Notes under the pieces: generated by a model | The model's input: only the letters and a program-made list of their open reading frames with translations | The model's database searches: none | Told to the model about the DNA's origin: nothing | Shown here: positions 25,141-38,800 of the stretch, piece by piece | Numbering within the stretch: the stretch's first letter is position 1 | How the letters are laid out: every line of letters begins with the position of its first letter | Position numbers and translations under genes: made by a program | From: Chrysomallon squamiferum | Taxonomy: Eukaryota; Mollusca; Gastropoda; Neomphalida; Peltospiridae | DNA: 64,000 bases | Assembly: GCA_012295275.1 (NCBI GenBank) | Contig: CM022672.1 | Coordinates: forward strand, 10,452,404 to 10,516,403 | Direction: 5' to 3'

Positions 25141-27177
25141 ACTGATCACTGATGACATTTTTACTATAGTAAGAAAAATTTATTCACTAGAATTTGTATC
25201 GCATTATACTTCTTTACCTAATGATTTTTCTTTCACCAGTTTATTATGTAGCAGTTTCTCAGTTCATTATCATTTGTCTGCATTTCATAAATAGGAGTAG
25301 AATTATTTTTGGAATGAATACTGTAAATAAGGAATGTTTTTAAAATCTACTAAGAGGTTGTGTACATAATAACAGAACTGTATTATAATATTTTTGATCT
25401 CCTTTCTGAGGCAGGGATTTCCTCTAATTTTGTTTTATTATTATCATTTTTTTTTTTTTTTTTTAAATTTGTCTAATTTTTTTCCCATTGTATTTCATTA
25501 TATTTTGGTCATTTAGAAATGTTACTAATACTGTGGTTTGAAGTGCGTTTGTCTTTAAAAGGAGTTTTCTTCTTACTGTTGTTACAGCCTTCGAGTACAC
25601 AAGTTGTAAATTATGCTTATGCAACATGATCAGTATTCTGCTGGCAGTTAAATGAGTGCAGTAATATACTCTACAGTGTTGTCAGTATGGCACATTTTAG
25701 ACACTGAAACTTTTAAACTGTGGATTTTGTTGATGTTACAGGGATTATGACCCATTTGTTTTTAACTGTAATTAGTACTCATTCAGAAAACATAGATCTT
25801 GTATTTACTTGAATTCTTTTACATATCTTGTTCTTTGAAGAATTTAAATTCTGCATTTTCTTTAGGTGAAAAGGGCTATTGCCCATTTAATATTGATGAT
25901 TCACATACCTTAAAAAAGTGAAGAATTTAGGTTCGAATTTTGCTAAAATGATAGACATCGTTATCTGCTTACATTAAAATGAAAGCCACAAGTGCCTTTT
26001 TGGGGGGTTTAAAAAAAATCAGTCTTCTTATTCCTTGAGAAACAACTTGGAATGATACCTAGCAGATCTGTAATTTATCATAGATTATTAAATACTGTGG
26101 CATTTTGGTTGTTCTTAAATAAAAATGGACTGTTCTGATTCAAGTTCTCGTCAGATTTCTTAGAATATATAAATACATACATCTATGCATTATGGATGCG
26201 TTTTCTGTTTTCTTCTCCCTATCTTGTTGTTTCTGACAATTTCTGATTAGATAATCATAATGGTATATGAATCTGTACAAAATAAACAATACAAAGAGGG
26301 AATCAGAAATTGTTAAAGATTGTTTTCATATAGATTGGTACTCGGATTCAAATGGATTGGGGTGTAACTTGTCTTGGAAGGTTTTGAATGACTAGTTCAT
26401 TTTTTTTTTTGTAGTCTATTTTATCATTCTAAAATGGATATTATTTAACATCCATAACAAATAGTAGGATAGTATGGTTGTTTTTTAAATAAATAAATAA
26501 AATATGTATGTGTAGGGTTGACTGTGCTTGTTACCTTCTAAAGCTAAAGACAATTCTTTTTCAACTTGTACAGTGGACATATCTTGTGTAGTGTTTTTGC
26601 TTCAATCAAAATCTTCATCAATGTCTGATGCAGGTGTTTTGTTAAAAAAATAAGTCTTTTTAATTTTGCTACTTATACATGCATGTGCAATTACATTTTT
26701 ACCATTTATATACATTTTTGATGCCATATTCAAATCATTTGTAATTAATTATAGGTACATTTGGAAGCATTTTAGTTACTATACTCACATTTTTGTCTTT
26801 ATCCAAAAATGTGTATTAACAAAATGTGGAATTTTATATTTAAATTTTATAGCAGTATTTTTTTACAGATATAAATCACTTTTCGGCTATACAACTGTTA
26901 AATATATGTAGGAATTAACAGTTGGATTTTTTTTTTTTTTTTTTTTACATTAGTTAATAATTAATATTATTTTACTTTGAGAAAATATCTGTTTCTAGAA
27001 TTTACTAAACTTCATAATTATAATCAGTCCAGAGTAAAAGTAGCTCTAACAAAACATAAAAAGAAGTGGACATTGAGAAAGTATAGACTTGCATATTTCT
27101 TTACTCCGTTTTTTTTTTTTTCATCTTTTGATTATTTGCCTGATGATTCATATGATAAATAATATTGATAATCATTT

Positions 27178-27269
27178 TTATTTTTATTATTATTATTATT
27201 ATTATTATTTTTATTTTTATTATTATTATTATTATTATTTTTATTTTTATTATTTTTTTATTATTATTA

Positions 27270-27318
<49 letters not shown>
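27178..27318. repeat. (TAT)n microsatellite
   Basis: Imperfect ATT array interspersed with short T-runs. Poly-Ile/poly-Tyr reading frames across it are artefacts. Confidence 0.9.
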
Positions 27319-29892
27319 AACTACTTCTATGACTACAATTTCAGTGATGATGCTAAAACTCGTACAGAAGTATAAAATGTATTTGTCAGAAATAAATGAT
27401 AAGAGCAAGTTGATTCCATGTGGCCTGTGATACAAATGTACATAAAAATGAAATGTTGTGGAAGAAATAAAAACTGCCAGTCGGTTGTTGTTCTTTGTTT
27501 TTGCTTTTTCATTTAAATCTTTTTTCTTTTATTATTAATACATGTATTTCTTTTTGTAATTTGTTTTGTTTGTTTGTTGTTTTTTTTTTTTTTTTTTTTT
27601 TTTTTGAATTTTTTGTTTGTTGTTGGAAATGTTTTGTGGGGGGTTATACTTTTTATTTTTTTATTGTTTTATTATTTTTTTTAGTAATTTTTATTATATG
27701 CATATGTGTGTGTATCTATGTCTATGTGTTTTGTGTTTTGTGTGAATTTTCATAAACATAAGCTGTACTTATTGCAACATGGCAAACAGTTAAATTCATT
27801 TGCTTCCATTGTTATTGTTTATCAGGTCCCACCCAGTCAGACATCACAAACAAACATAGATGTGGAAATTTGCTGTGAAATTATCCAGATCAGAAATTAA
27901 CCTCTTAATTACCATCATCTAAAAACTTTCAAAGTTTATAATTATACAACACATGTTTTTTTTTTTTTTTTACTGTTTTAATTTAATCAAGACATTTTAC
28001 CTCAGTTTTGAGGAAGAAGACAAAATACTGTTAGGACTGAGAATCTGCTTATCATCGATCCATTACTAATGACGTCAACAAAAATAACACAGATGACAAA
28101 ACTCTACTCAGAAACCTTGATGGTTCCTAGGACAAATTCTGAACCGATCCCAATCTGTATATTGTTAATTTGTACATGTGTGTATGTGCGTGCTTGTTAA
28201 TATATATATAAGCATATACAGACATACATATACATATACATATATATATATATATATATATCCATATATATACAGACACACACACATATTTTAAGCTGGG
28301 TACTTCAAAGCAACAGCAATTCAATTAGTCTGTGCAAAATTTAAACATTAATAGGTTTTTTTTAACAGATAATTGCCTGGATGGATATTTTCTGTTAAAT
28401 TTTGACCCATGATAATAATAATTTTATCAATTATGATTATTTTATCAATGTTGACAAAAACGGTGATGTGAATTCTGGGAAACTACAGATGCACGTTTTA
28501 TTATTATGATTATAATTTGTTTTTAAAATGTGTGGTTGACAAATGACCGATCTTTAGGAAATTCGTGTGGTGTGTCTGTCGCCTTTAGATCAGCATAGCC
28601 TGTTTACCATGTATTGAAAACAAAAACTTGTTTGTGGATGGGCATTCTGTTGTTTGAGAAACCATTATTTGCCGACTTGTTTCTATGGCATCTTATAGCT
28701 TTTGTAATGATAAACGGAAAACTGTTAGAAAGAGTAAATACATCTGCTATCTTGGGAATTGTTTTTACATTACAACATAGCAAATAAAATGTCAGAGATT
28801 GCTGAAAACTTTATCAGTTTACTTATTCACTTTCAACAGAAAAAGTATTTCCAAGAGTTTAAATATAATTTCTCTGTGTGTGTGTGTGTGTTTTCATTCT
28901 CACACATACATATATACATTTACATAATATTTGAAGTCTTATCTGAGAAATGCTAGAACAGCTTCTAAACTAATATAACAGAGCTAAAAAAAAAATAATT
29001 AAATAAATTTTTAAAAATCAAACTGTTGTGCTGTATTCTTTCAAAGTAGTTAAAGCACATATATGTATGTACATTAAGTTTTGGGAAATATGTTTCTGAA
29101 AATTTTAATCTTATTTACTTTCATATGGGTTCAGAACTGTTTTTAAATATGTTTATTAAAATATTGTTAAAAAATGAATCAGTTTGAACTTTCATCAGTA
29201 TTTTTATTTTATTTTCCTCCATAATTTTTGTTTCTTTATCTTTTTCTTTTTTTTTAATTTATTTATATATTTTTATTTTATTTTATTTTATTTTATTTTG
29301 GTTTCTTAATATATTTTATTTCTTAATATGAATAGTTAAATATTTACATTTTCAATTGACAAACCCATATCTGAAATTCTCATGAATAAATGCATTTTAT
29401 CGGTTAAGGTTTTGTTTGATGCATAAGGAAACTGGTATTATCCTGCTTCTTAATAGGAATAAAATCGATCATTTATTATCATTTTTGTAATTAAATTTTT
29501 TTTATTATTATTACTGAGTTTTTTATTTTTTTATTTTTATTATTATTATTTTTTTTTTTTTATTATTATTTTTCATTAAATTAAAACAAAAAAAAAAAAC
29601 TTTAAAAAAATGATTATAGAACCATTTTACTGTATTAATTGTTCCTATTTTTGTTATTGCTAAATATTAAATGTTACAAATTTGATTCAGAAAAATCATC
29701 GCATTATTATTTGTTCATGAATATTCCGATTTCAACCGAAAATGTTCCCATTAACTATCGGCCTCTTTCGGAATTATTCATAATCAGACGTCCATTAATA
29801 AAGACCAAACTATCCGATAATGTTTTTGTAAAAACTTGCTGACAAAACAGACAGGTTATTAACTAAATTTTCTGTGGTCTGTTTATATCAAA

Positions 29893-29957
29893 ATGTCTCA
29901 AATTGTTCGAAAATTAATACAAACAGCAGCAGCACCCAAAGCAATTGGGCCATACAG
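29893..29957 (+). CDS. RIDA: RidA exon 1
   Basis: Starts MSQIVRKLIQTAAAPKAIGPY and ends AG|GTAATA in phase 2. Context of the ATG is AAAATGT. No mitochondrial or signal peptide is evident beyond the slightly basic start. Confidence 0.93.
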
Positions 29958-30424
29958 GTAATAATTGCTTCTCAGTGGTCAGGTTTTTAACAACGTGTTT
30001 ATTTTGAACGCATTTTTTAAACGGACGGTCCCGTACATTATTCAGGGTTGGGAACTTAGCATTTGTTATTTACTGCCAACAATAAGTGGGTAACTTCCAA
30101 ATAAAACATTATAGTATTGACTAATTACAGTAAATCAGAATTTGGAGATAAAAAATAAAATAATGCTTATACTGATAAAAGTTAATAATTACAAACATTA
30201 ATGGTTACACAAAACTTATATCAGATGAGTTATAATTAATGAACAAAATTAAATTTAAAAAAATATTTAACCTTAAGATAAATAATCTTCCAAAACAGCA
30301 GAATTGCAATATTTTCAATTGACAAAAAAATCTTAAAGGACTAATTTTAAGGAAATCTATCTGTATGTCTAAATTTATATTGTAAATAAATTATAAACTA
30401 TATTATTAATAAAATAATATTATA

Positions 30425-30476
<52 letters not shown>

Positions 30477-33374
30477 TTTGTTGTAAAAATACTTTTCTCA
30501 GTCAAGCTGTTGTGGTTGACAAAACTATGTACATTTCGGGTCAGATCGGCTTTGAACCAACAACCATGGAGATTGTATCAGGAGGGGTGAAAGCTGAGGC
30601 AGATAAGGTAAACTGGAATATTTTATAAAATATAATCACAGTTTGGTACATTTGAACACCATGCCCACCTTTCCTAAGCTACAAAGATACAACAACTGCT
30701 TGCATAGAACTAACAACCCGAATTGTATACATTTTACATAAATAACTATTTTTTTATATATACACATACATTTCATCTCTAATGTGTACCTGGATGTTTT
30801 ACATAAACAATTTACCTTTTTGATGCCACATCATATTAATAATAATTTTTGGTTTACATAAATGTGTACATTATCACATTGCATTAATTAATAACATATT
30901 TTGTCTACGAATAATTGGACATGTTTTACCTCAGATATCAGAAAATTAATGTATACTTTCTAACTTAATTTGACATTTGAGTGCAATTTAAAATCAAGAC
31001 GCTTTCATCCACAGTTGATAAAATATTTACTGACCATATACGTAAGTTATTATGCAATGTTAAAATAGCAGTGTTATTGGTTATTTACTTATTCATAAAC
31101 TGTTACTAATTATTTTTTATATATATATAATTTATTTATATGCAGGCTTTGAAAAATATGGGAGCAATACTTTCTGCAGCTGGTATTTCATTTAATAATG
31201 GTAAGAAGAAAACTATTAACGTTTAATGTGAATTTTGGTTGCTAATTTTGCTTAATAGAGTCAAATATCTCTACAACACAACCTGGTATTCCACCATCAC
31301 CTTTAATTCCTCCCATAATGTTTGAGGACCATTTACCTGTTTTAAAAAAAAAAAAATTTGAGCTTGGCATGCCACTTCCAACATGTTTTCAGGTTGTTAA
31401 CTTTGATATTATCACAGCAAAGGCCTGTTCAACAACAGTTAGGTAATTCAAAATAAAGAGCTTTAATTTTTGTTTGTTTGTTTGTTTTTTTTTTTAAAAA
31501 AAAGAAGAAAGAAGAAAAACAGTTCTGTGTTTTGGCAATATTTTATAAACTGTCAGTTAATCTGATTCCAGACTTGTCTGTTACACACTGTAGGTAGCAG
31601 CTGATTGCATCCAGCCCTCTTCCATGACATCCTGTCATCATTATTTTATTTTATTTCTCTGTGAAAATTACTTGTTAATTTTGGACAATATTCAGCTATT
31701 TCTCAGCATTTTCTACCTATCAAGAACATTCTAGCAATAAATTTAAGGCACAGATAAAGCAAATGACACTAATTTACCTTCACAATCACTTTATTCAGTT
31801 TTATAGAAATAGCCACTCTTGATATGACTAATCTATGTGTAGTTTGTTTGATTTTTTTCTGTTATATAATGATATTTTGACCATAGGTATGTGTTGTGGG
31901 TATAAGCACACACACTCTCACATACACACACACTGTTATATTTAACCATATTTCCTTTCACTAAATCCATGGATAAATGTAGAACATTTCTTTTCAGTTG
32001 TCAAGACAACAGTGCTGTTGAAAGACATGAACGATTTTGCTGCCGTGAATGAAATCTATGGAACATGTAAGAGATGGGAAAGAAATGTTTGAAATCTTGA
32101 CAAAATAAAGAATAAATATTAAACAGAAAGAGATCCAGAAAAAGATGTGTGTGTGTGTGTTTAGTAAAAGATATATAAAAGAAATATTTTGTAAATCCTG
32201 AAATCAAATGGTAATAATTTAAAATAATATTTTATTAACTGTGAAATATGTAAATTATAGTTATAAATATATGTATGTACTTGTATATAAAAAAAAAACA
32301 GCATACACATACATTCACAAAGACACATGAGAAATGCATATCTAGACACAATGTTTGACTAATAATTTATTTGGATGAAAATTAAGGTCCAAATTCAAAA
32401 AATAAAAGAATGTTTTATTTCAGACTTCACCAAGAGTTTACCAGCGAGAGCTGCCTACCAAGTGGCAGCCCTTCCCAAGGTAATTTGAACTTGATCATTT
32501 CATCACATGGTTTTTGTTGTTTTATTCATTCCTCTCAGAAATGAAGTAAGTTGGAGTTTAGTTTAGTTTAGTTTTATTTATTTGTTTCCTTTTTTTTGTT
32601 TCCTTCAATTCATTTGTTTTTAGATAGGTTTTTTTTTTTTGTTGTTTTTTTTTTTTTTTTTTTTTTGTTCACACAGAACCATGAGTAAAGTTAGTATTGA
32701 TATATATTATTATTATTATTTTTTTTTTTTTAAATATTAAGCAACAACCCAGGTTGTTTTACCTATATTTATTTATTTCGTTTTTTCTTTTCCTTTCATT
32801 CTTTTATTTTTTATTTTTTCTTTCTTTCTTTATTCTTTAAATATTTATTTAGGTGTTTCTTTTATCTTTATTTTTTGTAAAATTATGACATAAGGGGAGA
32901 TCACTGGAAACGAAGTTATAAAGGGAAACAACCTTTTTTTTTTTAAAAGTATTAATTATTGTTTAACAAAAAAGGGAGATCACTGATAAACCATCCAAAG
33001 GGAAACAATTTGTCTTAATTTTATTATTTTATTTTATTTTATTTTTATTATTTTTTATTTTTTTTAAATCTATTTTGCAAAATTTGTAGTGATTTAGTAA
33101 CACAAAAGGAAGACTACTGGAAACTACTTTTGTTAATCCTTTTTTTTTTTTTTTAATGAAACCAAATGAGATAAAAATAGAAATTAAAATTTCCAATTAT
33201 ATTATGTGACCTATTTTATTGTATACATATTTTTATAAAATATCTGTGATAAAACATTATTTCTCAGTTTTTTCTATTTTTTATTTTATTTTTACTTCTT
33301 CTTCTTCTTCAATTTAGGGTGCACTGGTTGAGATTGAAGCCATTGCTGTTATTGGTGATTTAAAAGACGCGTAA
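29893..33374 (+). CDS. RIDA: RidA / UK114 family 2-iminobutanoate/2-iminopropanoate deaminase
   Basis: Six exons (29893-29957, 30502-30607, 31146-31200, 31998-32066, 32424-32479, 33318-33374) sum to 408 nt and encode 135 residues, the normal length for the RidA/YjgF/YER057c/UK114 family. These homotrimeric enzymes hydrolyse reactive enamine/imine intermediates released by PLP enzymes such as threonine dehydratase. Seen: the N-terminal AAPKAIGPYSQAV signature, YISGQIG, a KNMGAILSAAG helix and the C-terminal PARAAYQVAALPKGALVEIEA, which contains the active-site Arg (in PARAAY) and the late Glu (VEIEA). All introns are GT-AG and phases join without a gap. The start ATG follows an in-frame TAA at 29860. 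The gene lies tail to tail with the Slo2 gene. Confidence 0.96.
30502..30607 (+). CDS. RIDA: RidA exon 2
   Basis: Acceptor TTTTCTCAG, donor AAG|GTAAAC. Encodes SQAVVVDKTMYISGQIGF through GGVKAEADK. The YISGQIG strand is a family hallmark. The preceding intron carries a TA array and a T-run at 30421-30475. Confidence 0.95.
31146..31200 (+). CDS. RIDA: RidA exon 3
   Basis: Acceptor TATATGCAG, donor G|GTAAGA. Encodes ALKNMGAILSAAGISFNN, the helix of the chorismate-mutase-like fold. Confidence 0.95.
31998..32066 (+). CDS. RIDA: RidA exon 4
   Basis: Acceptor CTTTTCAG, donor T|GTAAGA. Encodes VVKTTVLLKDMNDFAAVN and EIYGT. The KTTVLLKDMNDFAAVNEIY block is strongly conserved in the family. Confidence 0.95.
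32424..32479 (+). CDS. RIDA: RidA exon 5
   Basis: Acceptor TATTTCAG, donor AAG|GTAATT. Encodes YFTKSLPARAAYQVAALPK with the catalytic Arg in PARAAY. Confidence 0.95.
32480..33317. repeat. RidA intron with diverged AAGGGAGAT repeats
   Basis: T-rich intron carrying degenerate copies of an about 90-bp unit centred on AAGGGGAGATCACTGG and AAAGGGAAACAACC (near 32893 and 32984), a weaker copy near 33105, and a related GAGAGATAACTAC just past the gene (near 33435). Similar AAGGGAGATAACT motifs occur in molluscan repeats as I recall them, so this is a weak taxonomic hint. Confidence 0.45.
33318..33374 (+). CDS. RIDA: RidA exon 6 and stop
   Basis: Acceptor CTTCAATTTAG. Encodes GALVEIEAIAVIGDLKDA, then TAA. 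VEIEA holds the conserved Glu of the active-site pocket. Confidence 0.95.
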   Translation, partial: GALVEIEAIAVIGDLKDA

Positions 33375-34089
33375 TCTTCAGGTCAGTTCATGAAAAAAAC
33401 ATAAAAAACTCTACAATTATGGCAGCACTGTTAAAGAGAGATAACTACTGTAGAAATAATGAGTGTTGGTAGATAAATATAAATTAACTAAAATGTCTTC
33501 TTGGATTTGCTATAATCAGTTTAATTATTCAGGTTTGTGGAGATTTCAATGACAGTTTTGGATTTTTAATAATTTGACTCACATATATTTTTGGATTTTG
33601 TATTAATATTCTAATTGTGTGGTAATTATATATTTTGTTTAATTAATAATTAATTTGGGATTTTATTTAATTAATTAAAAATAATATTAATAATTAAATA
33701 ATTCAAGTAATTGAAATTTTAGTTTTTTGTTTTTAAAATCAGTTTAATATGTAAATGATTTTCATTTGTACAACTGTATTTCATTAGTGGGTTAAAATAA
33801 TTACATATATCAGAATCACACAAGATAAATTCAGAAGTTTAAAAATTTGGAAACTGTTACAAAACAGTTATGTTGACTTTGGTGTTTTTCTGTTAATCAT
33901 TTTTGTTTTAATTCAGTATGATTGTATGGAAACTGTTGAAATGTTTTGAAAATATGGAAGAAATTTCACAGAAGTATAAACAGTTTTTGTTAATTGTTTT
34001 TTAAATTGTAATCATATGTGATGAATTAAGATGTTTAAAATTTACAAAATATAATTAACAAAATGTGTATATGTTTGTTATATTGTAAT

Positions 34090-34095
34090 AATAAA
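34090..34095 (+). other. RidA polyadenylation signal
   Basis: AATAAA about 720 bp after the stop, followed within 40 bp by a GT/T-rich element (GGTTTGTTGTAATTGTTTC), the usual arrangement of a cleavage site. Confidence 0.5.
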
Positions 34096-36554
34096 GTTAT
34101 TTTTCTTGAAATTTTGGTTTGTTGTAATTGTTTCATGTTATTGTTATTAATTTTAAAATATAATTTTTTCTTCTGTCTAGTTTCAGTTAAAAAATATCAG
34201 AATAATTAAAAACATGCCTTCATTAATTTTTGTAAATTACAGTAATCTTTTTAAAACATCTAGATAAATGTGTAATAAAGAATGGTGACTTTTTTCATTT
34301 ATTTATTTATTTATTTATTATTATTATTACTATTATTATTATTAGTAGTAGTAGTAGTAGTAGTAGTAGTATTACCACTATATATTTTATTTTATTTTTG
34401 ATAATCAAAAATATCAAACTTTATTTAATAATTGACTCTTGTTTTAATTTATATTTATTTATTTACATTTTAATTATTTATTATTCAGACATTTATATTT
34501 ATTTTTTTATTATGTTTTTACCACATATTATAGAAAAATATTAAACAGAATATTTTAAGTGAACAATTTTAGTGAAACCTAAATGTTATGTTGACACTTA
34601 AGATTATATAGAAATGATTTATCATTGAATTCCACAGTCATAATACACGTAATGGATTCATCCATGAAATCCAGGTGATATGTGAGCATTGGTAATCTGA
34701 ACTAAGTGAGCAGACTATCTTTCAAAAGTGCTAACCATTATTTTATTTTTTTTTTTTTTTTTTTTTTTTTGAGACTCAGCCTGTTTTGACTTTTTAAATC
34801 ATGATAAGAAAAAAAATAATTAAAAGTAATTCAGAAGGTTTTTTATTTTAAATTTTATTGTTAAAAGTATGTTAATGTAAAGATGTAACAAATATTTTGC
34901 ACAATTCTGACAATTACAAAAAGTGGAAATTTATATGCAGTAAGTAACAAGTACAAAAATAATAAAATAAACAAGCACTGCATGGCAAAAAGATATGAAT
35001 ATTGGGTTTTTTAAAAACATCTTTGATATTTATTTTATTTCTTAGAAAATTTATTATAGAAATTCCTCTGTTTCCTGTGAACCTATTTTGCTCAATCAAT
35101 GTTTTATTCCTGCACAAAAAATAAAGAAAGAAAAAGAAAAAAATTAAAAAACAAAACCCCAAAAGAGCTCTAATATCTTTTTTTTTTTTTAATTTTAATT
35201 TTTTTTTTTTTATTATAATTTTTTAAAATCTTATGTATCTTAAAGTCAGAATCCTAAAATTCTTTTTTACCCTCTTCAACCACAACCTTGGCCTTGCAGG
35301 AATAAAGGAATATTTTATGCTACTTTCTACATTAATCTGAAGATTGTATCATTTCAGTATACTTTCACCAATTAAATAATTCAATGTTTAAAGCGATTTT
35401 CAACAATTTCAAGTTCTGTTAAAGAAAATATAAATCATTTTTAGGGAGAGGTTTTATAAAATGTTCAGATATTCCTGTTTGTACTTAGTCACTAATTCAA
35501 AACCTTTTAATAACAAATTATTCTCAAGCCTCAGTTTATTCATTTCATGTGGTCATCATTATTATCCTCTTTATTATTATTGTTATTATCATCATCATTA
35601 TTAAACATTTAATGGGTGAAGGAAAATTCTTTTTTAATCTATGATTTTAAAAATATTTAACTCTATGTGCCTTTAGACAATTAATAATTAATAATTAATA
35701 ATTTTTCTCAACCTTATTTAAATTTCAGTATCTGAACCTGAGATTGATTTTAGACACCTACTGAATCTAATCCCCTGCTTTATATGAAATATAAACATGC
35801 AACCGAGAAAATTAACTGACAGTTTAATTTTTGCTACAACCATAATAGGAGACAAGTTATTCTCCATATCATTTAAAAATAAATAATTCAGCTGAATTTT
35901 AAAAACAAGTGTTCAAAGATAATAGCAGTACGTTTATGTATAGATAATGTCAAAAATATTTTTGTGAAATTGACACTGAAAATGTGAACATACAAATAGA
36001 TTTATAAATAATTATTAAAGATCAAAATACAAAAACAAATAAAAATGTAGAAAATGAAGCATACAGAGACAAGCAGAAATATGTATGAATCATTTTGTGA
36101 AATGATAGCAAAAAGCACAACCGATAATATGATAACATGGATATCTTGTAATAACATTTTCACACAAATTTTCATTTTATTATAAAACAGAAACCTACTT
36201 TTTTTTTACAAATAGAACATGTTTAACATATTAAAACAGATTAATTCACAGCTAACAACAAATAAATAACAAAAACAGCTTATGAAATAAGACAATAAAT
36301 AAACAGCATTTGTTGCGTAACTTATTAATGTAAATATTAAAACATTATTTTGAAATTAATTTGTTGCCTATTTTTTATATACATATAAATTCAAATTTAA
36401 CACATTTTCACCAAATGATCAGATCTGTTGTTTTAGTTAAAACAGTTTTTGAATGTGAATAAAAACTATTCTGTGACCCTACGTGTGTATATGTGGTGAG
36501 TGTTGGTGTAATATTTTCATGTGTGTCAATGTGTTGTGAGTATCTGTTTTTCAT

Positions 36555-36775
36555 TGTGTGTGTGTGTATATGTGTACATACATACAATGTATATATATAT
36601 ATATTTGTTTATATAGGTCGGTTGGTTACTTGATTTGTTTGTTAGCTTATTATTTATTTAGTTATCTAGCTAGTTTGCTATGTGATTGCTTGTTTTTATG
36701 TGTGTGTGTGTGAGTGAGTGTGTGTTTCTGTGTGTGTGAGTGTATGTTTCTGTGTGTATGTGTGTGTGTATATAT
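36555..36775. repeat. TG/TA-rich microsatellite cluster
   Basis: Several blocks of TG and TGTA repeats separated by short AT-rich sequence. Confidence 0.8.
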
Positions 36776-37216
36776 ATATGGAACTTGAAACCCTGAGAAA
36801 ATATTGAAAGACCAATAATATACATGTATTAAAAAGTAGGCACCAGACACAACATAAAAATAACTAAAATGAAATCATAGTATCGGTTAGCATGTGTGTG
36901 AGTAACCTAAATTAAAAAATATTTTTAAAAATGTGACTGTGTTTTATATATGTTTTCTTGAGTCTACTGGTGAGTCTGTGAGAGAGAGAGAAGAGAGAGA
37001 GTGCACTTGTGAATGCTTATATACACACATGCTCACACAGACATACATACTCATGTGCACATAACTATGTATGTCTTTCAATATGTATTCAGACTTTGCT
37101 ACAGTTAATAAACTTTTATACACACAAGTGTAATTAAAACATCACAACCACACATACTGTAAAAGTTATTTATTAAATAGCATGATATTGCTGATTTTCA
37201 AATATAAAATAAATAA

Positions 37217-37315
37217 GTAAATAATGATAATAATAATAGTAGTAAACAACAATAATGACAATGATTATGATAATAAATTTAATAAAAATAATTATTATAA
37301 TAATAATATCAATAG

Positions 37316-37361
<46 letters not shown>

Positions 37362-37390
37362 CAATAAATAAATATACAAACAAATAAATA
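37217..37390. repeat. (AAT)n microsatellite
   Basis: Imperfect AAT/AATA array, the purest part at 37319-37362. Confidence 0.9.
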
Positions 37391-38164
37391 AATATAAATA
37401 ACATTCACATCATATTAATATTTAAAATACTTGTTTACATCAATGTTAGGGCAATAGTCGAAAGCTGTTGTACTCCACAAATAACCTATGAGCAACAAAT
37501 TCCTCATTATGTTATTATTTTTGTTTGTCTCCACTGTTTGAACATTGTACACCACATTTAAAAAAAATAATCTCAGAAGACTGGATGTATTTCCACAAAT
37601 TACAAATTTCACCAAAGAAATATCACATGAACACAACCATCAATGTGTCTGACAAAACAGCAGCTTTTTTTTCAAATGTTCCATAAACAGCAATAATACT
37701 AGTCTTCATTCACAGTCCATTTTTTCACAAAAACCGGATGCGTTTGTCACTGTGAAACTTCTAACTGCAACAGGAAAGTATTAATAAACAGAGATCATAC
37801 TTTTTCATTTAACCTATGGCAATTCATTTTCCTTATGAGTAAATAAGTAAATAATTAAGTAAACAGATAAATAAATAAATGTATTTATTTATTTATTTAT
37901 TCCTTTATTCGGTTTTATCTGTGTAATGAATTTCATCGATACTTTTATCATCTACCTGCAAACATTTCTGTTGCACCAATTCCTTTATTCTCTACATGAA
38001 AAATGTTCCTTTGATGCATTTATTATCTACTTAATTATAACTCATTTCTTTGTTTCTATTTTCTTCGTCACTATATACTTTTTCTCTGCATCAACACAGC
38101 TTCTCACTTTGATATCTCTATGTTCTACATCAATACAACTTTTTTGTTTAATACCTTGGTTTTC

Positions 38165-38470
38165 TTTGATATCTCTATCTTCTATGTCAGTACAACTCTT
38201 TTCTTTGATATCTCTATCTTCTACATCAATACTATTTTTTTCTTTGAATCTCTAGCTTCTACATCAATACAACTTCTTTCTTTGACATCTCTATCATCTA
38301 CATCAATACAACTTCTTTCTTTGACATCTCTATCTTCTACATCAATACAACTTCTTTCTTTGACATCTCTATCTTCTACATCAATACAACTTCTTTCTTT
38401 GACATCTCTATCTTCTACATCAATACAACTTCTTTCTTTGACATCTCTATCATCTACATCAGTAGAACTC
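38165..38470. repeat. 39-bp tandem repeat, about eight copies
   Basis: Units TCTTTGACATCTCTATC + TTCTACATCAATACAACTTC recur at 39-bp spacing; the central five are nearly identical and the outer ones diverged. Because 39 is divisible by three, a Ser/Leu-rich frame stays open on the plus strand, but nothing else suggests translation. It lies 0.5-0.8 kb past the Slo2 stop, probably in or just beyond its 3' UTR. Confidence 0.85.
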
Positions 38471-38689
38471 TTTTTCTTTGTACATTATTATTATTCCTTG
38501 CTTTGATACAGGTGTTATACATCAAAAGAGTTGTTTTCTTTTATATCCTTTTTGTCTTCTTTATCACTACATTTCTTTTCTTTCTTACATGATTACTTTC
38601 TCTCCTACATCAATTTCAAATGCTTTCTCAGTTCTTCATCAGTACAACTCCATTCTTTAATTACATTTTTTCGTTAAAGAATAATAATA

Positions 38690-38800
38690 ACAAAACAGGG
38701 TGCGGTTCTATACTTCGGCGGTATGTATTCCCCTGAGGCGTGATCTACCGATTGAGCAATTTCCTATTCCAACCCCAGCTCCATGACTAACTTTTCACAG
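38690..38800 (-). repeat. Possible tRNA-derived SINE relic
   Basis: On the minus strand, TTGCTCAATCGGTAGATCACG resembles a tRNA A-box region (GCTCAATCGGTAGA), followed about 45 nt later by a weak B-box-like AGTATAGAACC. The sequence is clearly higher in GC than its surroundings. It does not fold into a full tRNA by eye, so a degenerate SINE head is the best reading. Confidence 0.35.

Larger units (their letters stand above)
17025..29892. other. NR5A 3' sequence and intergenic region, no gene seen
   Basis: 12.9 kb without a recognisable exon. It contains T-rich tracts (17100-17184, 18750-18850, 20480-20530, 21760-21796, 22470-22501, 23980-24007, 27580-27605), an A-run at 19438-19463, TA/TG microsatellites (18075-18112, 19192-19240, 28197-28285), CA runs (22805-22824, 23288-23325) and long ATT arrays (24900-25140, 27178-27318). 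Long Leu/Ile/Tyr-rich frames across these are repeat artefacts. The 3' UTR end of NR5A could lie anywhere in the first part. Confidence 0.6.

Noticed and set aside
38120-38506. 128-codon Ser/Leu repeat protein on the plus strand
   Set aside because: 39-bp satellite with period divisible by three; no start context, splice signals or other coding evidence.
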